A DNA stretch of 64,000 bases from Methylopila sp. Yamaguchi (GTDB taxonomy: Bacteria; Pseudomonadota; Alphaproteobacteria; Rhizobiales; Methylopilaceae): NCBI RefSeq assembly GCF_002897035.1, contig NZ_BAUX01000006.1, positions 177,284 through 241,283 on the forward strand. The letters run 5' to 3'. Below are positions 25,998 through 34,778 of this stretch, piece by piece (within the stretch, counting starts at the first letter, position 1; each line of letters opens with the position of its first letter). The notes beneath the pieces are model-generated. The model searched no databases. It had not been told where the DNA came from and saw only the letters and a program-made list of their open reading frames with translations. Made by a program: the position numbers and the translations under genes.

Positions 25998-26918
25998 ATG
26001 ACGGCGCCGATCGCGGCGGTTCTGATCGCGGGCCCGACCGCCTCGGGCAAGTCGGCGCTGGCTCTCGCCCTCGCCGAACGCTGGGGCGGCGTGGTGGTCA
26101 ACGCCGACGCCACGCAGGTCTACGCCGACCTTCGAGTCCTGAGCGCTCGTCCCGCGGACGCCGATCTCGCCCGCGCGCCTCATGCGCTCTACGGCCATGT
26201 AGACGGCGCAACGCCCTACGCCGTCGGATCCTGGCTAGAGGATGTTAAGGGCGTTTTGAGCGGCGGTCGTTTGCCGATTGTGGTCGGGGGAACAGGCCTC
26301 TATTTCGATGCGCTGACCCGAGGCTTGTCGACGGTGCCCGAGATTGCGCCGGAGATAAGAGAGCGGTGGCGCCGCGCCGGCGGGGCGGACGTCGATCTCC
26401 ACGCGGAGCTCGCCGCGCGCGACCCGGTCATGGCGGCCCGGCTCAGGCCGTCCGATCCGCAGCGGCTCATGCGCGCGCTGGAGGTGATCGAGAGCACGGG
26501 CCGCTCGTTGAGCCGGTGGCAGCAGGAGACGGGCGCCCCGCTGCTTCCGCCGGAGGCAGCGCTCCGGCTGGTGCTGGCGCCGGACCGATCGGCCCTGGAC
26601 CTCCGTATCGCGCGGCGGCTCGAGGCCATGCTGGAGGAGGGCGCAGCGGAGGAAGCCGAGCGCCTCGTCTCACGCGGTCTGTCCGAAGGAGCGCCCGTCA
26701 TGAAGGCGGTCGGCGTCCAGGCCTTCGCCGCGTGGAAGCGCGGCGAAATCGCGCGGGAGGAGGCCGTCGAGCGCACCCGCCTCGACACGCGACGCTACGC
26801 CAAGCGGCAGTCGACGTGGTTTCGCAATCGCATGGCGGACTGGCGCCATGTGGCGCCCGAGGACGCGGAAGCGGCAGCCCTCGACGCGCTGGCGGCCAGG
26901 GGCGTCGGGGGACGGTAG
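25998..26918 (+). CDS. miaA: tRNA dimethylallyltransferase
   Basis: 306 residues. MiaA adds dimethylallyl to A37 of tRNAs reading UNN codons. Seen: the P-loop AGPTASGKSALAL (11-23), NADATQVYADLRVLSARP, GGTGLYFDALTRGLS, and the C-terminal TRRYAKRQSTWFRNR tRNA-binding stretch (here DTRRYAKRQSTWFRN). The position beside serB and before ilvI agrees with the order common in Hyphomicrobiales. Confidence 0.95.
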   Translation: MTAPIAAVLIAGPTASGKSALALALAERWGGVVVNADATQVYADLRVLSARPADADLARAPHALYGHVDGATPYAVGSWLEDVKGVLSGGRLPIVVGGTGLYFDALTRGLSTVPEIAPEIRERWRRAGGADVDLHAELAARDPVMAARLRPSDPQRLMRALEVIESTGRSLSRWQQETGAPLLPPEAALRLVLAPDRSALDLRIARRLEAMLEEGAAEEAERLVSRGLSEGAPVMKAVGVQAFAAWKRGEIAREEAVERTRLDTRRYAKRQSTWFRNRMADWRHVAPEDAEAAALDALAARGVGGR

Positions 26919-26941
26919 GTCGTACGGCGGAGCGGCGGCTG

Positions 26942-28231
26942 TTACGCCGCCGCGGCCCGACGCTTCGCGCTTTCGGCCTCCGCCGCGGCGAGCAGGATGC
27001 AAATCGCGATCCCCTCTGAGGCCGCCTTCACGTCCGCAAGCGAGGGGAAGGACGGCGCCAGCCGGAGGTTCGAATCGTGCGGGTCCTTGCCATGAGGCCA
27101 GGTCGCCCCGGCGCCGGTCAGCAGCAGGCCGGCTTCCTTGGCGAGCTGGACCACGCGCGAGGCGGCGCCCTCGACCACGTCGACGCTGACGAAGTAGCCG
27201 CCCTCCGGCTTCGTCCAGCGCGCCGCGCCCGTCCCGGCGAGCCGGGCCTCGAGCGCGTCCGTCACCGCGGCGAACTTCGGGGCGAGCAGGGCGCGGTGCT
27301 TATCCATGTGGGCGTGCAGGCCCGCTTCATCCTTGAGGAAGCGGACGTGACGGAGCTGGTTCAGCTTGTCCGGCCCGATGGTGCGCTTCGAGGCGCTCGC
27401 CAGGAACCACTTCACGTTGGCGGCCGACGACGCGAAGAACGACAGGCCTGCGCCGGCGAGCGTCATCTTGGAGGTCGAGGCGAAAACGAAGGCGCGGTCG
27501 GGGTTGCCGGCCTCGGCGCAGGCGTCGACGACGTTGAGGATCTCGCGCTTCGCCTCCGTCAGGTGATGCAGGACATAGGCGTTGTCCCAGAACAGCCGGA
27601 AGTCCGGCGCCCCGGTCTTCATGGTCGCGAGCCGACGGATGGTCTCGTCGGAATAGACGTCCGCCGACGGGTTGGCGTACTTCGGGACGTTCCACATGCC
27701 CTTTACGGAGGGGTCGCGGACCAGTTCCTCCACCTTGTCCATGTCGGGCCCGTCGCCGACGAGCGGAACGGGGATCATCCTGATCCCGTACTCCTCACAG
27801 ATGGCGAAGTGCCGGTCGTAGCCGGGGACAGGGCACAGGAAGGCGATGTCGCTCTCCTTGCTCCAGGGTCGCTCCGATCCCGGAACGCCCTTAAGCAGAG
27901 CCCAGACGATCGTGTCGTGCATCAGCGCGAGGCTGGAGTTGTCGCCCACGACGATGCGGTCCGGGGTGGCGCCCAGCGTGCCGGCGAACAGCGCGCGGGT
28001 CTCGGCGAGACCTTGGACGCCGCCATAGTTGCGGGCGTCCTCGCCGGCTTCGGAAATGTGGTCGCGGTTGCCCGGCAGGGCGAGCATGCCTTCCGCGAGG
28101 TCGAGTTGCTCCGGCGCCGGCTTGCCGCGGGTCATGTCGAGCTTCAGCCCGCGGGCGCGGAACGCGTCGTAGTCGGCGCGGGTGCGGGCCGTCAGGCCCT
28201 CGAGATCGGCGGCGGAGAGATCGGCGAGCAC
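26942..28231 (-). CDS. Class I aminotransferase of the large AspAT/MocR-like group
   Basis: 429 residues. The N-terminal LKLDMTRGKPAPEQLDLA and RNYGGVQGLAETRALFA are hallmarks of the aminotransferase group annotated as Aminotran_MocR (PF12897), reported to act on aspartate or alanine. The PLP Lys lies in FASTSKMTLAGAGLSFF, NPSADVYSD takes the place of the NP motif, and the carboxylate-binding Arg is in SNLRLAPSFPS. It is convergent with miaA and stands alone. In a serine-cycle organism it could serve serine-glyoxylate or aspartate transamination, but substrate choice cannot be read from the sequence. Confidence 0.85.
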   Translation of the reverse strand: MLADLSAADLEGLTARTRADYDAFRARGLKLDMTRGKPAPEQLDLAEGMLALPGNRDHISEAGEDARNYGGVQGLAETRALFAGTLGATPDRIVVGDNSSLALMHDTIVWALLKGVPGSERPWSKESDIAFLCPVPGYDRHFAICEEYGIRMIPVPLVGDGPDMDKVEELVRDPSVKGMWNVPKYANPSADVYSDETIRRLATMKTGAPDFRLFWDNAYVLHHLTEAKREILNVVDACAEAGNPDRAFVFASTSKMTLAGAGLSFFASSAANVKWFLASASKRTIGPDKLNQLRHVRFLKDEAGLHAHMDKHRALLAPKFAAVTDALEARLAGTGAARWTKPEGGYFVSVDVVEGAASRVVQLAKEAGLLLTGAGATWPHGKDPHDSNLRLAPSFPSLADVKAASEGIAICILLAAAEAESAKRRAAAA

Positions 28232-28383
28232 GGCGGGCGTCCTTGAAACGAAGGGCCTAAGTCTTTCGGCGACGCTATACGCGCGCGAGCGTCGCCGCGC
28301 CAGCAGGCGCCGACGTCAATTCAGCGCCTGCGGCGTCATGGTATACCTGTCGACGAGACACTCGAGCGGACGCAGGGCGGACC

Positions 28384-29115
28384 ATGCGCATTCTGGTTTT
28401 CCAGCATCTCGACGTAGAGCATCCCGGCGTGTTCCGCGACATTTGGGACGCCAAGGGCCATGACTGGATCCCGGTCGAACTCGACGCCGGCGAGCCGATT
28501 CCGGAGCTCGAGGGGTTCGACATGCTGGCGGTCATGGGCGGCCCCATGGACGTCTGGCAGGAGGACGCGCATCCCTGGCTCAAGCCCGAGAAGGCCGCCA
28601 TCCGCAGTTGGGTGCGGGATCTGCGCCGACCCTATTTCGGCGTCTGCCTGGGTCATCAGTTGCTCGCAGATGCGCTTGGCGGCCGGGTGACGCCGATGGA
28701 CGCGCCCGAGGTTGGACTGGCGCGAGTCGATCTTACGGAGGCCGGAGCGTCCGATCCGATCTTCGACGGATTTCCGCGGACGATCGAAACCCTGCAGTGG
28801 CACGGCTGCGAAGTGTCCAAGCTGCCGGAGGGCGCCGTCGCTCTCGCCGCCAACGCCGCCTGCGCGGTGCAGGCGATGCGGTGGGGCGACCGCGCCTACG
28901 GCTTTCAATACCACTCCGAAATCACGCCCCAGACGACCGAGGACTGGACGCGGATCCCGGAGTACCGCGCGAGCCTCGAGCAGGCGCTCGGGGTGGAGGC
29001 CGCCGCGGGCCTAGGCGCGCAGGTCGAGCCGAAGCTGCCGGCGTTTCGCGCCGACGCGGAACGGCTCGACCGCAACTTCGCGGCGATCGTGGCGAAGCTC
29101 GGCGCCACGGTCTGA
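28384..29115 (+). CDS. Class I glutamine amidotransferase (GMP synthase-like)
   Basis: 243 residues, a single class I GATase domain. The nucleophile Cys is in FGVCLGHQLLA (near residue 83), the catalytic His and Glu are in FQYHSEIT (near 177-180), and the oxyanion glycines are in MGGPMDVW. Standalone members include gamma-glutamyl ligases or hydrolases for amines and unassigned GuaA-like proteins. The partner or substrate is unknown. A GGTATACC palindrome about 37 bp upstream of the start could be a regulatory site. Confidence 0.85.
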   Translation: MRILVFQHLDVEHPGVFRDIWDAKGHDWIPVELDAGEPIPELEGFDMLAVMGGPMDVWQEDAHPWLKPEKAAIRSWVRDLRRPYFGVCLGHQLLADALGGRVTPMDAPEVGLARVDLTEAGASDPIFDGFPRTIETLQWHGCEVSKLPEGAVALAANAACAVQAMRWGDRAYGFQYHSEITPQTTEDWTRIPEYRASLEQALGVEAAAGLGAQVEPKLPAFRADAERLDRNFAAIVAKLGATV

Positions 29116-29125
29116 ACGGTTCGCG

Positions 29126-30139
29126 TCAGCGGGCGGGCGGGGCGGGGCTGTCCGTCGCCAGGCGCTTGGTCGGGGCGGGACGACTTGCCCGCGCGCGCTC
29201 CGGCCCCCGGCGTCGGGCCCCGATCAGGCTCGACGCCGCGGCCGCCAGCCCGAACGCCAGCGCCCAACCGGCGGGGCGGACGCCATAGCCGGGATCGAGG
29301 TTCGCGCCCAGCACGCGCCAAGGATCGACGCCTGTGGCGAGCCCGTACCACAGCGCTTCGGAGGCGGCCGTGAACAGGCCGGTCGCGACGGCGAGGCCGA
29401 GCAACCAGGGCAGGGCGATCTCGCGGCCGTCGTGACGGGCCTGCAGCCAGCGCCAGCCCATGGCCCAGCCGAACAGGCCCCACATCAGCATGGGTTCGCC
29501 GACATCGAGCTTGGACTGCATGGCGAAGTGCAGCACGGCAAGACCCGCGATGCCGTAGGCCGCCTTGTGGAGCTGGCCCCAGCGCTTCGCCCCCATCCGC
29601 CGCACCATGCCGTCGGTGGAGGTGGCCCCCAAGGCGATCAGGCCGAGCAGCGCCACGAAGCCGACCGCAAGATAGATCCGCAAGACGATCTCGGTCGCGA
29701 TCCGGCTCAGCACGAGCTCCTGGTCGATCGCGTAGAGCCCAAGATGGAGGGCGGCGTAGGCCAGCGCCGCCAGCCCGATGCGGCGGCGCACGAGCTGCAG
29801 CCGGCTCCAGTGCCAGAGCCGCCGGAACGGGGTGACGGCGAGCGACAGCAGCAAGAACCGGAAGGCCCAATCGCCAGTTAAATGGATGGCGTCGTAGATC
29901 GGACGGGCCGAGGCTTCTCCTCCCGGCCGCAGCGCCGCGCCGGAGGCCGCGCCGCCGAACGCGGAGGGTCCGTCGGGCGCGAGGCCCGGCGGGACGCCGA
30001 AGGGCGGCGCGAGGGCTGGGCCCGAGAAGTCGCCGTTCGCGGCGCGCAGGGCGAGCCAGACGGCCGGGGCCATGAGAGCCAGGAGCGTGAGCGCCAGCAG
30101 TGGCGAGAAGCGGCCGGAACGGTCGCGAAGGAGCGGCAT
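29126..30139 (-). CDS. msrQ: MsrQ/YedZ-type haem-binding ferric reductase-like membrane protein
   Basis: 337 residues with a six-helix ferric-reductase-like core (about residues 85-280). Haem-ligand histidines lie in YAALHLGLYAI and AAYGIAGLAVLHFAM, with GQLHKAAYG between them, and VTPFRRLWHWSRLQLVRRRIGL is family-typical. MsrQ delivers electrons to the periplasmic methionine sulfoxide reductase MsrP, but no msrP gene is adjacent. Residues 38-78 are a Pro/Gly/Ala-rich insert between helix 1 and the core that I do not recognise, and the C-terminus ends in a basic, Pro-rich tail. Confidence 0.8.
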   Translation of the reverse strand: MPLLRDRSGRFSPLLALTLLALMAPAVWLALRAANGDFSGPALAPPFGVPPGLAPDGPSAFGGAASGAALRPGGEASARPIYDAIHLTGDWAFRFLLLSLAVTPFRRLWHWSRLQLVRRRIGLAALAYAALHLGLYAIDQELVLSRIATEIVLRIYLAVGFVALLGLIALGATSTDGMVRRMGAKRWGQLHKAAYGIAGLAVLHFAMQSKLDVGEPMLMWGLFGWAMGWRWLQARHDGREIALPWLLGLAVATGLFTAASEALWYGLATGVDPWRVLGANLDPGYGVRPAGWALAFGLAAAASSLIGARRRGPERARASRPAPTKRLATDSPAPPAR

Positions 30140-30314
30140 CGGAACGTCCTGCGTGGTGGTTCGATCTCGTCTACGAAACCTTCGGTTCGGCCGTTACCCC
30201 GGCGACGTCCGTCGCTGAGAAAAGCGCAAAACCCCTTAAATTTGAGAGGCGTCGCGAACCCCGGCTTAGGGCGTGCGTGGCATTGTGAAGGCCAGTCACA
30301 GGTGCCCCCGCCCC

Positions 30315-31823
30315 ATGTTCAAGCTGCGTGATGTGCGTGCGTTCGTTCGAGTCCCGCGAATACGAAATCGTAGCGCCGCCCTGTCGTTGTGCTACGCGGT
30401 CGGCCTCTTGGCCGATCAGATCATAGGCGTCGGGGCCGCGGGGTATCCATTGCTCCTGATCGCGGCGCCGGCGGCGGTCGGCATGCTGGTGCGCACGGGC
30501 GATCGGCTCGATCCGATCGATCTGCTGAAGCTGTTCGCGGTCCACATCGTCATGGGCCTGCTCTTTCGCTTTCCGCCGGAGGCGACGCTCTGGGCCGGCG
30601 CGCGCGACGTCGCGACGATCGCGGTCGGCGTGCTCGCCTTCCAGCTGATGCGCCGCCGTGGCGCGGTCGCGTCTCCCATCGGCCTGATGGGCGCGCTCCT
30701 CGTCGTCGCCCTCGCAAGCTCGCTTGCGGCGGTGGCGGTCGAAGCGGCGGCCATGCTCGGCGGCGGCGCGCTCGACGGGGTCCGGCTCGCCGCGCTGATG
30801 ATGGTCGGCGTGGTCTCGATGACCCTGATGCTGTCGATCAGCATCACGCAAGGCAGGGACCGGTCGAAATCTTTTCTCGACAGTCAGGTGACCAACGAAC
30901 GCGAGCCCCGCGCCTGGGAATATGTCGGCGCGGCGGCGGTCGCCATGCTCATGGTCGAGTTTTCGATCGTGACCGGCTGGCCGGTGGCGGCCCTGGCGGC
31001 GTCGGTCGCTCTGCTCTGGTTCGCGCTGCGGCTTGGCCTGTTCGCGACGACGGTCGCGGCTTTCGGTTTCGCGGTCCTCTTCCTCATGCACGGCGCGGCC
31101 GCGCCCTGGCCGGAGCCGTTTAGCCCCGCGCGCACGGCGGCGGGCGACATCCTGCGCTACGTCGCGCTCGCCTTGCTGGCGACGCCGAGCATCGTCGTCG
31201 CGACGGTCGTGTTCGAGCAACAGCGCCTTAAGCGGATGTTCGCCTACCGCGCGCGCCACGACGCGCTCACGCGCCTCACCAACCGTGCCCACTTTCTCGA
31301 GATGCTGCACGCCTACGCCGAAGCGGCCCGCCGCCAGGAGCGGCGATTCCTTTTGCTGCTCGTCGATCTCGATCACTTCAAGGCGGTCAACGACACGTTC
31401 GGCCACGCGCGCGGCGACAAGATGCTGATCGCGGTGTCGTCGCGCATCCGCGCCTCCTTCCGGGCGACCGACGTCGTCGCGCGCCTAGGCGGCGACGAAT
31501 TCGCCGTGATCGCGCCGATCTCCTCGGTCGAGGACGCCATGAGGCTCGCCAAACGCGTCGTCGACAACGTCTACCAGGACTGCGATCTCGAGGGCGTCTC
31601 CCTCCGCCCGAGCGTCACCGTCGGCGGGGTGCTCGCGCCGGACAACGGCGCCGGGTCGGAGCGGCTGCTGCTGCTTGCGGACGAGGCGCTCTACAAGGCG
31701 AAGGCCGCCGGCCGGAACTGTTGGCGGTTCGCGGGCGACGAGCTGCGGCGGCCGGCGATGCTCCCCCCGGCTGCGGCGGTCGCGGCTCCCGACCACGAGT
31801 TCGAGACGGTTTTCATCGACTGA
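30315..31823 (+). CDS. Membrane-bound diguanylate cyclase (GGDEF)
   Basis: About 502 residues. The first ~300 hold eight or nine hydrophobic segments, a MASE1-like sensor region, followed by a GGDEF domain: RHDALTRLTNRAHFLEML, LVDLDHFKAVNDTFGHARGD and ARLGGDEFAVI. The active-site GGDEF is intact and the inhibitory I-site RATD lies five residues upstream, so it should make c-di-GMP with product inhibition. Neither this ATG nor an upstream GTG at 30273 has a good ribosome site. No neighbour shares its function; the ilvI leader follows. Confidence 0.88.
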   Translation: MFKLRDVRAFVRVPRIRNRSAALSLCYAVGLLADQIIGVGAAGYPLLLIAAPAAVGMLVRTGDRLDPIDLLKLFAVHIVMGLLFRFPPEATLWAGARDVATIAVGVLAFQLMRRRGAVASPIGLMGALLVVALASSLAAVAVEAAAMLGGGALDGVRLAALMMVGVVSMTLMLSISITQGRDRSKSFLDSQVTNEREPRAWEYVGAAAVAMLMVEFSIVTGWPVAALAASVALLWFALRLGLFATTVAAFGFAVLFLMHGAAAPWPEPFSPARTAAGDILRYVALALLATPSIVVATVVFEQQRLKRMFAYRARHDALTRLTNRAHFLEMLHAYAEAARRQERRFLLLLVDLDHFKAVNDTFGHARGDKMLIAVSSRIRASFRATDVVARLGGDEFAVIAPISSVEDAMRLAKRVVDNVYQDCDLEGVSLRPSVTVGGVLAPDNGAGSERLLLLADEALYKAKAAGRNCWRFAGDELRRPAMLPPAAAVAAPDHEFETVFID

Positions 31824-31885
31824 ACCTCGGTCGGCATGCGGGCGCCGCGCCTGCCGGCGCTCATCACTGGGGCAAGCTTTATGCC

Positions 31886-31914
31886 TTGACGAGCGAACGG
31901 CGCGCGCGTAGCGT
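31886..31914 (+). promoter_or_regulatory. Sigma70-type promoter of the ilvI leader
   Basis: TTGACG, 17 bases, then TAGCGT. Transcription would start near 31921, about 23 nt before the GTG of the leader peptide, which gives a leader of ~200 nt ahead of ilvI. Confidence 0.6.
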
Positions 31915-31943
31915 CCGCGCAACTTTACGACAGGAGCGGCCAC

Positions 31944-32000
31944 GTGGCGCGCAATCTCATTCTCGTAAGCAGGGCGTCATCCCAGGAGCGGACCAGATAG
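31944..32000 (+). CDS. ilvI leader peptide
   Basis: An 18-codon frame from GTG, reading MARNLILVSRASSQERTR, with CAGGAG seven bases upstream. Codons 5-8 are Leu-Ile-Leu-Val (CTC ATT CTC GTA), all three branched-chain amino acids in a row. This is the classic control block of an attenuator: ribosome stalling there when charged tRNAs are scarce would keep the downstream terminator from forming. The stop falls 30 bases before the terminator stem. It is far too short for standard gene callers. Confidence 0.8.
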   Translation: MARNLILVSRASSQERTR

Positions 32001-32030
32001 GTTCGCTTCCGAGTGATGACGCCTAAGCCA

Positions 32031-32055
32031 AGGGCTCCCCAGCGGGCCCTTTTTT
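32031..32055 (+). terminator. Attenuator terminator ahead of ilvI
   Basis: The stem AGGGCTC pairs with GGGCCCT (one G-T pair) over the loop CCCAGC and is followed by six Ts. A competing stem is visible: GGCGTCAT at 31973-31980, inside the leader peptide just after the control codons, pairs exactly with ATGACGCC at 32016-32023. The antiterminator pairing (segments 2 and 3) is weaker; AGCC at 32026-32029 with GGCT at 32033-32036 is the best I see. Confidence 0.8.
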
Positions 32056-32119
32056 GTTGTCCGGCGTCCAACGCGGCGTCGGGTGGTTTCAGGGTCGATA
32101 CGGCGAAAGGACAAACGCC

Positions 32120-33883
32120 ATGACCGAGATGATGACCGGCGCGGAGATGGTCGTCCGCGCGCTGCAGGATCAGGGCGTCGAGCACATCTTCGGCTATCCC
32201 GGCGGCGCGGTGCTTCCGATCTACGACGCGCTTTTTCAGCAGGACAAGGTCGAGCACGTGCTCGTCCGGCACGAGCAGGGCGCGGCGCACGCGGCCGAGG
32301 GCTACGCGCGTTCGACGGGCAAGCCCGGCCTTGTGCTCGTCACCTCCGGCCCCGGCGCAACGAACGCCGTGACGGGCCTGACCGACGCGCTGATGGACTC
32401 GATCCCGCTGATCTGCATCACCGGCCAGGTCCCGACGCATCTCATCGGCTCGGACGCGTTCCAGGAGTGCGACACGGTCGGCATCACCCGGCCCTGCACC
32501 AAGCACAATTACCTGGTGAAGGACGTCAACGAGCTCGCGCAGATCCTGCATGAGGCGTTCTACGTCGCGACCAACGGCCGGCCGGGGCCCGTCGTCATCG
32601 ACATCCCGAAGGACGTCCAGTTCGCGACCGGCGCCTACGTCGGACCGCAGAACGTCGTCCATAAGAGCTACCAGCCCAAGGTCGAGGGGGACATCGAGCG
32701 CATCAAGGCGGCGGTGCAGCTGATCGCCTCCGCAAAGAAGCCGGTGTTCTACACCGGCGGCGGCGTCATCAACTCCGGTCCGCGGGCGAGCGAGTTGCTG
32801 CGCGAATTCGCGGCCCTCACCGGCGCGCCGGTGACTTCGACGCTGATGGGCCTCGGCGCCTATCCGGCTTCGGGCCCGGCGTGGCTCGGCATGCTCGGCA
32901 TGCACGGGACTTACGAGGCCAACCACGCGATGCACGATTGCGACGTGATGGTCTGCATCGGAGCCCGCTTCGACGACCGCATCACCGGCCGGCTCGACGC
33001 GTTCTCGCCGAACTCGAAGAAGATCCACATCGACATCGACCCGTCGCAGATCAACAAGAACGTCAAGGTTCAGATCCCGATCATCGGCGACGTCGCCCAT
33101 GTCCTCGCCGACATGATCCGGATCTGGAAAGCGACTTCCGCCAAGATCGACGCCGACGCGCTCGCCTCCTGGTGGAGCGAGGTCGACGGCTGGCGCGCGC
33201 GCAAGAGCCTCGGCTACCGGGGTTCGCAGGAGGTCATCAAGCCTCAGCATGCGATCGAGCGGCTGTACGAGCTGACCAAGAACCGGAAGACCTACATCAC
33301 CACCGAGGTCGGCCAGCATCAGATGTGGGCGGCGCAGTACTACCGCTTCGAGGAGCCGAACCGCTGGATGACCTCCGGCGGCCTCGGCACCATGGGCTAC
33401 GGACTGCCGGCGGCGGTGGGCGTCCAGAAGGCGCATCCCGACGCGCTCGTCATCGACATCGCCGGCGAAGCCTCGATCCAGATGATGCTTCAGGAGCTAT
33501 CGACCGCGGTCCAGTACAAGCTGCCGGTCAAGGTGTTCATCCTGAACAACGAGTACATGGGCATGGTGCGGCAGTGGCAGCAGCTGCTGCACGGCGGCCG
33601 TTACTCCAACTCGTACTCCGAGGCGCTGCCGGACTTCGTGAAGCTGGCGGAAGCCTATGGCGGCACGGGCATCCGGGTGCAGGACCCCGCGGACCTCGAC
33701 GCAGCCATCCAGGCGATGATCGACGCGCCGGGCTTCGCCGTCGTCGACTGCCTCGTCGACAAGATGGAGAACTGCTTCCCGATGATCCCCTCGGGGCGGG
33801 CGCACAACGAGATGCTGCTCAACGACGACGCGGACGAGAGCATCAACGCCGCGATCACGGGCGCCGGCCAGGCGCTGGTGTGA
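32120..33883 (+). CDS. ilvI: Acetolactate synthase large subunit
   Basis: 587 residues, standard length. It condenses two pyruvates to acetolactate, or pyruvate and 2-ketobutyrate, for Val, Leu and Ile. Seen: [14 protein letters not shown], the ThDP-activating Glu in [18 protein letters not shown], the FAD region, and the ThDP/Mg2+ motif. That last motif, normally GDG-S-F, reads [16 protein letters not shown], so GDG is replaced by GEA, a variant also known in alphaproteobacterial enzymes. The start has GAAAGGA nine bases upstream; longer upstream frames run into the terminator. ilvH follows after 150 bp that hold an inverted repeat. Confidence 0.95.
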   Translation: MTEMMTGAEMVVRALQDQGVEHIFGYPGGAVLPIYDALFQQDKVEHVLVRHEQGAAHAAEGYARSTGKPGLVLVTSGPGATNAVTGLTDALMDSIPLICITGQVPTHLIGSDAFQECDTVGITRPCTKHNYLVKDVNELAQILHEAFYVATNGRPGPVVIDIPKDVQFATGAYVGPQNVVHKSYQPKVEGDIERIKAAVQLIASAKKPVFYTGGGVINSGPRASELLREFAALTGAPVTSTLMGLGAYPASGPAWLGMLGMHGTYEANHAMHDCDVMVCIGARFDDRITGRLDAFSPNSKKIHIDIDPSQINKNVKVQIPIIGDVAHVLADMIRIWKATSAKIDADALASWWSEVDGWRARKSLGYRGSQEVIKPQHAIERLYELTKNRKTYITTEVGQHQMWAAQYYRFEEPNRWMTSGGLGTMGYGLPAAVGVQKAHPDALVIDIAGEASIQMMLQELSTAVQYKLPVKVFILNNEYMGMVRQWQQLLHGGRYSNSYSEALPDFVKLAEAYGGTGIRVQDPADLDAAIQAMIDAPGFAVVDCLVDKMENCFPMIPSGRAHNEMLLNDDADESINAAITGAGQALV

Positions 33884-33895
33884 TCCGCGCCTGAA

Positions 33896-34008
33896 GGACG
33901 CGTCATCCCGGACGGCCGAAGGCCGATCCGGGACCGTCCTCAGGATCGAGCGCCCTTTTCTTCGGAAGACGATCCCGGCTCTCGCTCCGCACGACCGGGA
34001 TGACGTCC
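33896..34008. repeat. REP-like palindromic intergenic element
   Basis: The ends are near-perfect inverted repeats, GGACG-C-GTCATCCCGG on the left and CCGGGATGACGTCC on the right, with a smaller hairpin CGGCC-gaa-GGCCG just inside the left arm. GTCATCCCGG...CCGGGATGAC units of this type are dispersed in many alphaproteobacterial genomes. It is the only copy seen in the window and sits between ilvI and ilvH, where it could stabilise the ilvI message. Confidence 0.7.
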
Positions 34009-34033
34009 TTGTCCAACGCATAAGAAGAACCCC

Positions 34034-34588
34034 ATGCCGCCTCTGCCGACCGGTTCCGCCTACTTCATGGACGACGCGCATCCGCCGCTCGCCCGCCACA
34101 CGCTCGCGATCCTCGTCGACAACGAGCCTGGCGTGCTCGCCCGCGTCATCGGCCTGTTCTCGGGTCGCGGCTACAACATCGACAGCCTGACGGTGTCCGA
34201 GGTCAGCCACGAGAGCCATCTCTCCCGCATCACCATCGTGACCACGGGTCCCGACGGCGTCGTCGATCAGATCAAGAGCCAGCTGGACCGGCTGGTGCCG
34301 GTGCATTCGGTGGTCGACCTCACGCTGACCGGCAAGGCGCTGGAGCGCGAACTGCTGCTCGTGAAGGTGCGCGGCAAAGGCGACGATCGCGTCGAGGCTC
34401 TGCGCATCGCCGAGGCGTTCCGCGCCCGGGTGATCGACGCGACGACCGAAAGCTTCGTGTTCGAGCTGACGGGCAAGCCCGACAAGCTCGATCAGTTCAT
34501 CTCGCTGATGGTGCCGCTCGGCCTCGTGGAGGTGGCGCGCACCGGCGTCGCCGCGATCGCTCGCGGCCCCGAGGGCATGGCGGCCTGA
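34034..34588 (+). CDS. ilvH: Acetolactate synthase small (regulatory) subunit
   Basis: 184 residues. The ACT domain opens HTLAILVDNEPGVLARVIGLFSGRGYNIDSL, with the Asn and Gly residues that bind valine, and the C-terminal ACT-like part includes ELLLVKVRGKGDDRVEALRIAEAFRARVID. It activates IlvI and confers valine feedback inhibition. The N-terminal extension of about 24 residues before the ACT domain (PPLPTGSAYFMDDAHPPL) is common in alphaproteobacteria; an internal ATG (MDDAHPPL) would shorten it. Confidence 0.95.
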   Translation: MPPLPTGSAYFMDDAHPPLARHTLAILVDNEPGVLARVIGLFSGRGYNIDSLTVSEVSHESHLSRITIVTTGPDGVVDQIKSQLDRLVPVHSVVDLTLTGKALERELLLVKVRGKGDDRVEALRIAEAFRARVIDATTESFVFELTGKPDKLDQFISLMVPLGLVEVARTGVAAIARGPEGMAA

Positions 34589-34778
34589 TCCGAGGGCGAC
34601 CCCGTCCGACGGTTCCCGGAAGACATCCTTAACGCTCCTTGGAAATGTGGCGGAAATGCGCGGCGGCACCTTCCGCGCGACGTGGACCGTCGTTTGCGCG
34701 CTGGATAGAGTTCCTGTGCCTGCACCCCTTTTTGTCCGTCGAACGAAAGGGGCGCGCTCTTCGGGCATGGGGGATCGG

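Noticed and set aside
28340..28347. GGTATACC palindrome upstream of the glutamine amidotransferase gene as a fifth oxalate operator
   Set aside because: The half-sites abut with no 5-bp spacer and the gene has no oxalate link; an 8-bp palindrome alone is weak evidence.
30146..30171. Sigma-EcfG promoter before the diguanylate cyclase
   Set aside because: GGAAC is present, but at 16 bases the -10 element reads CGAT instead of CGTT.
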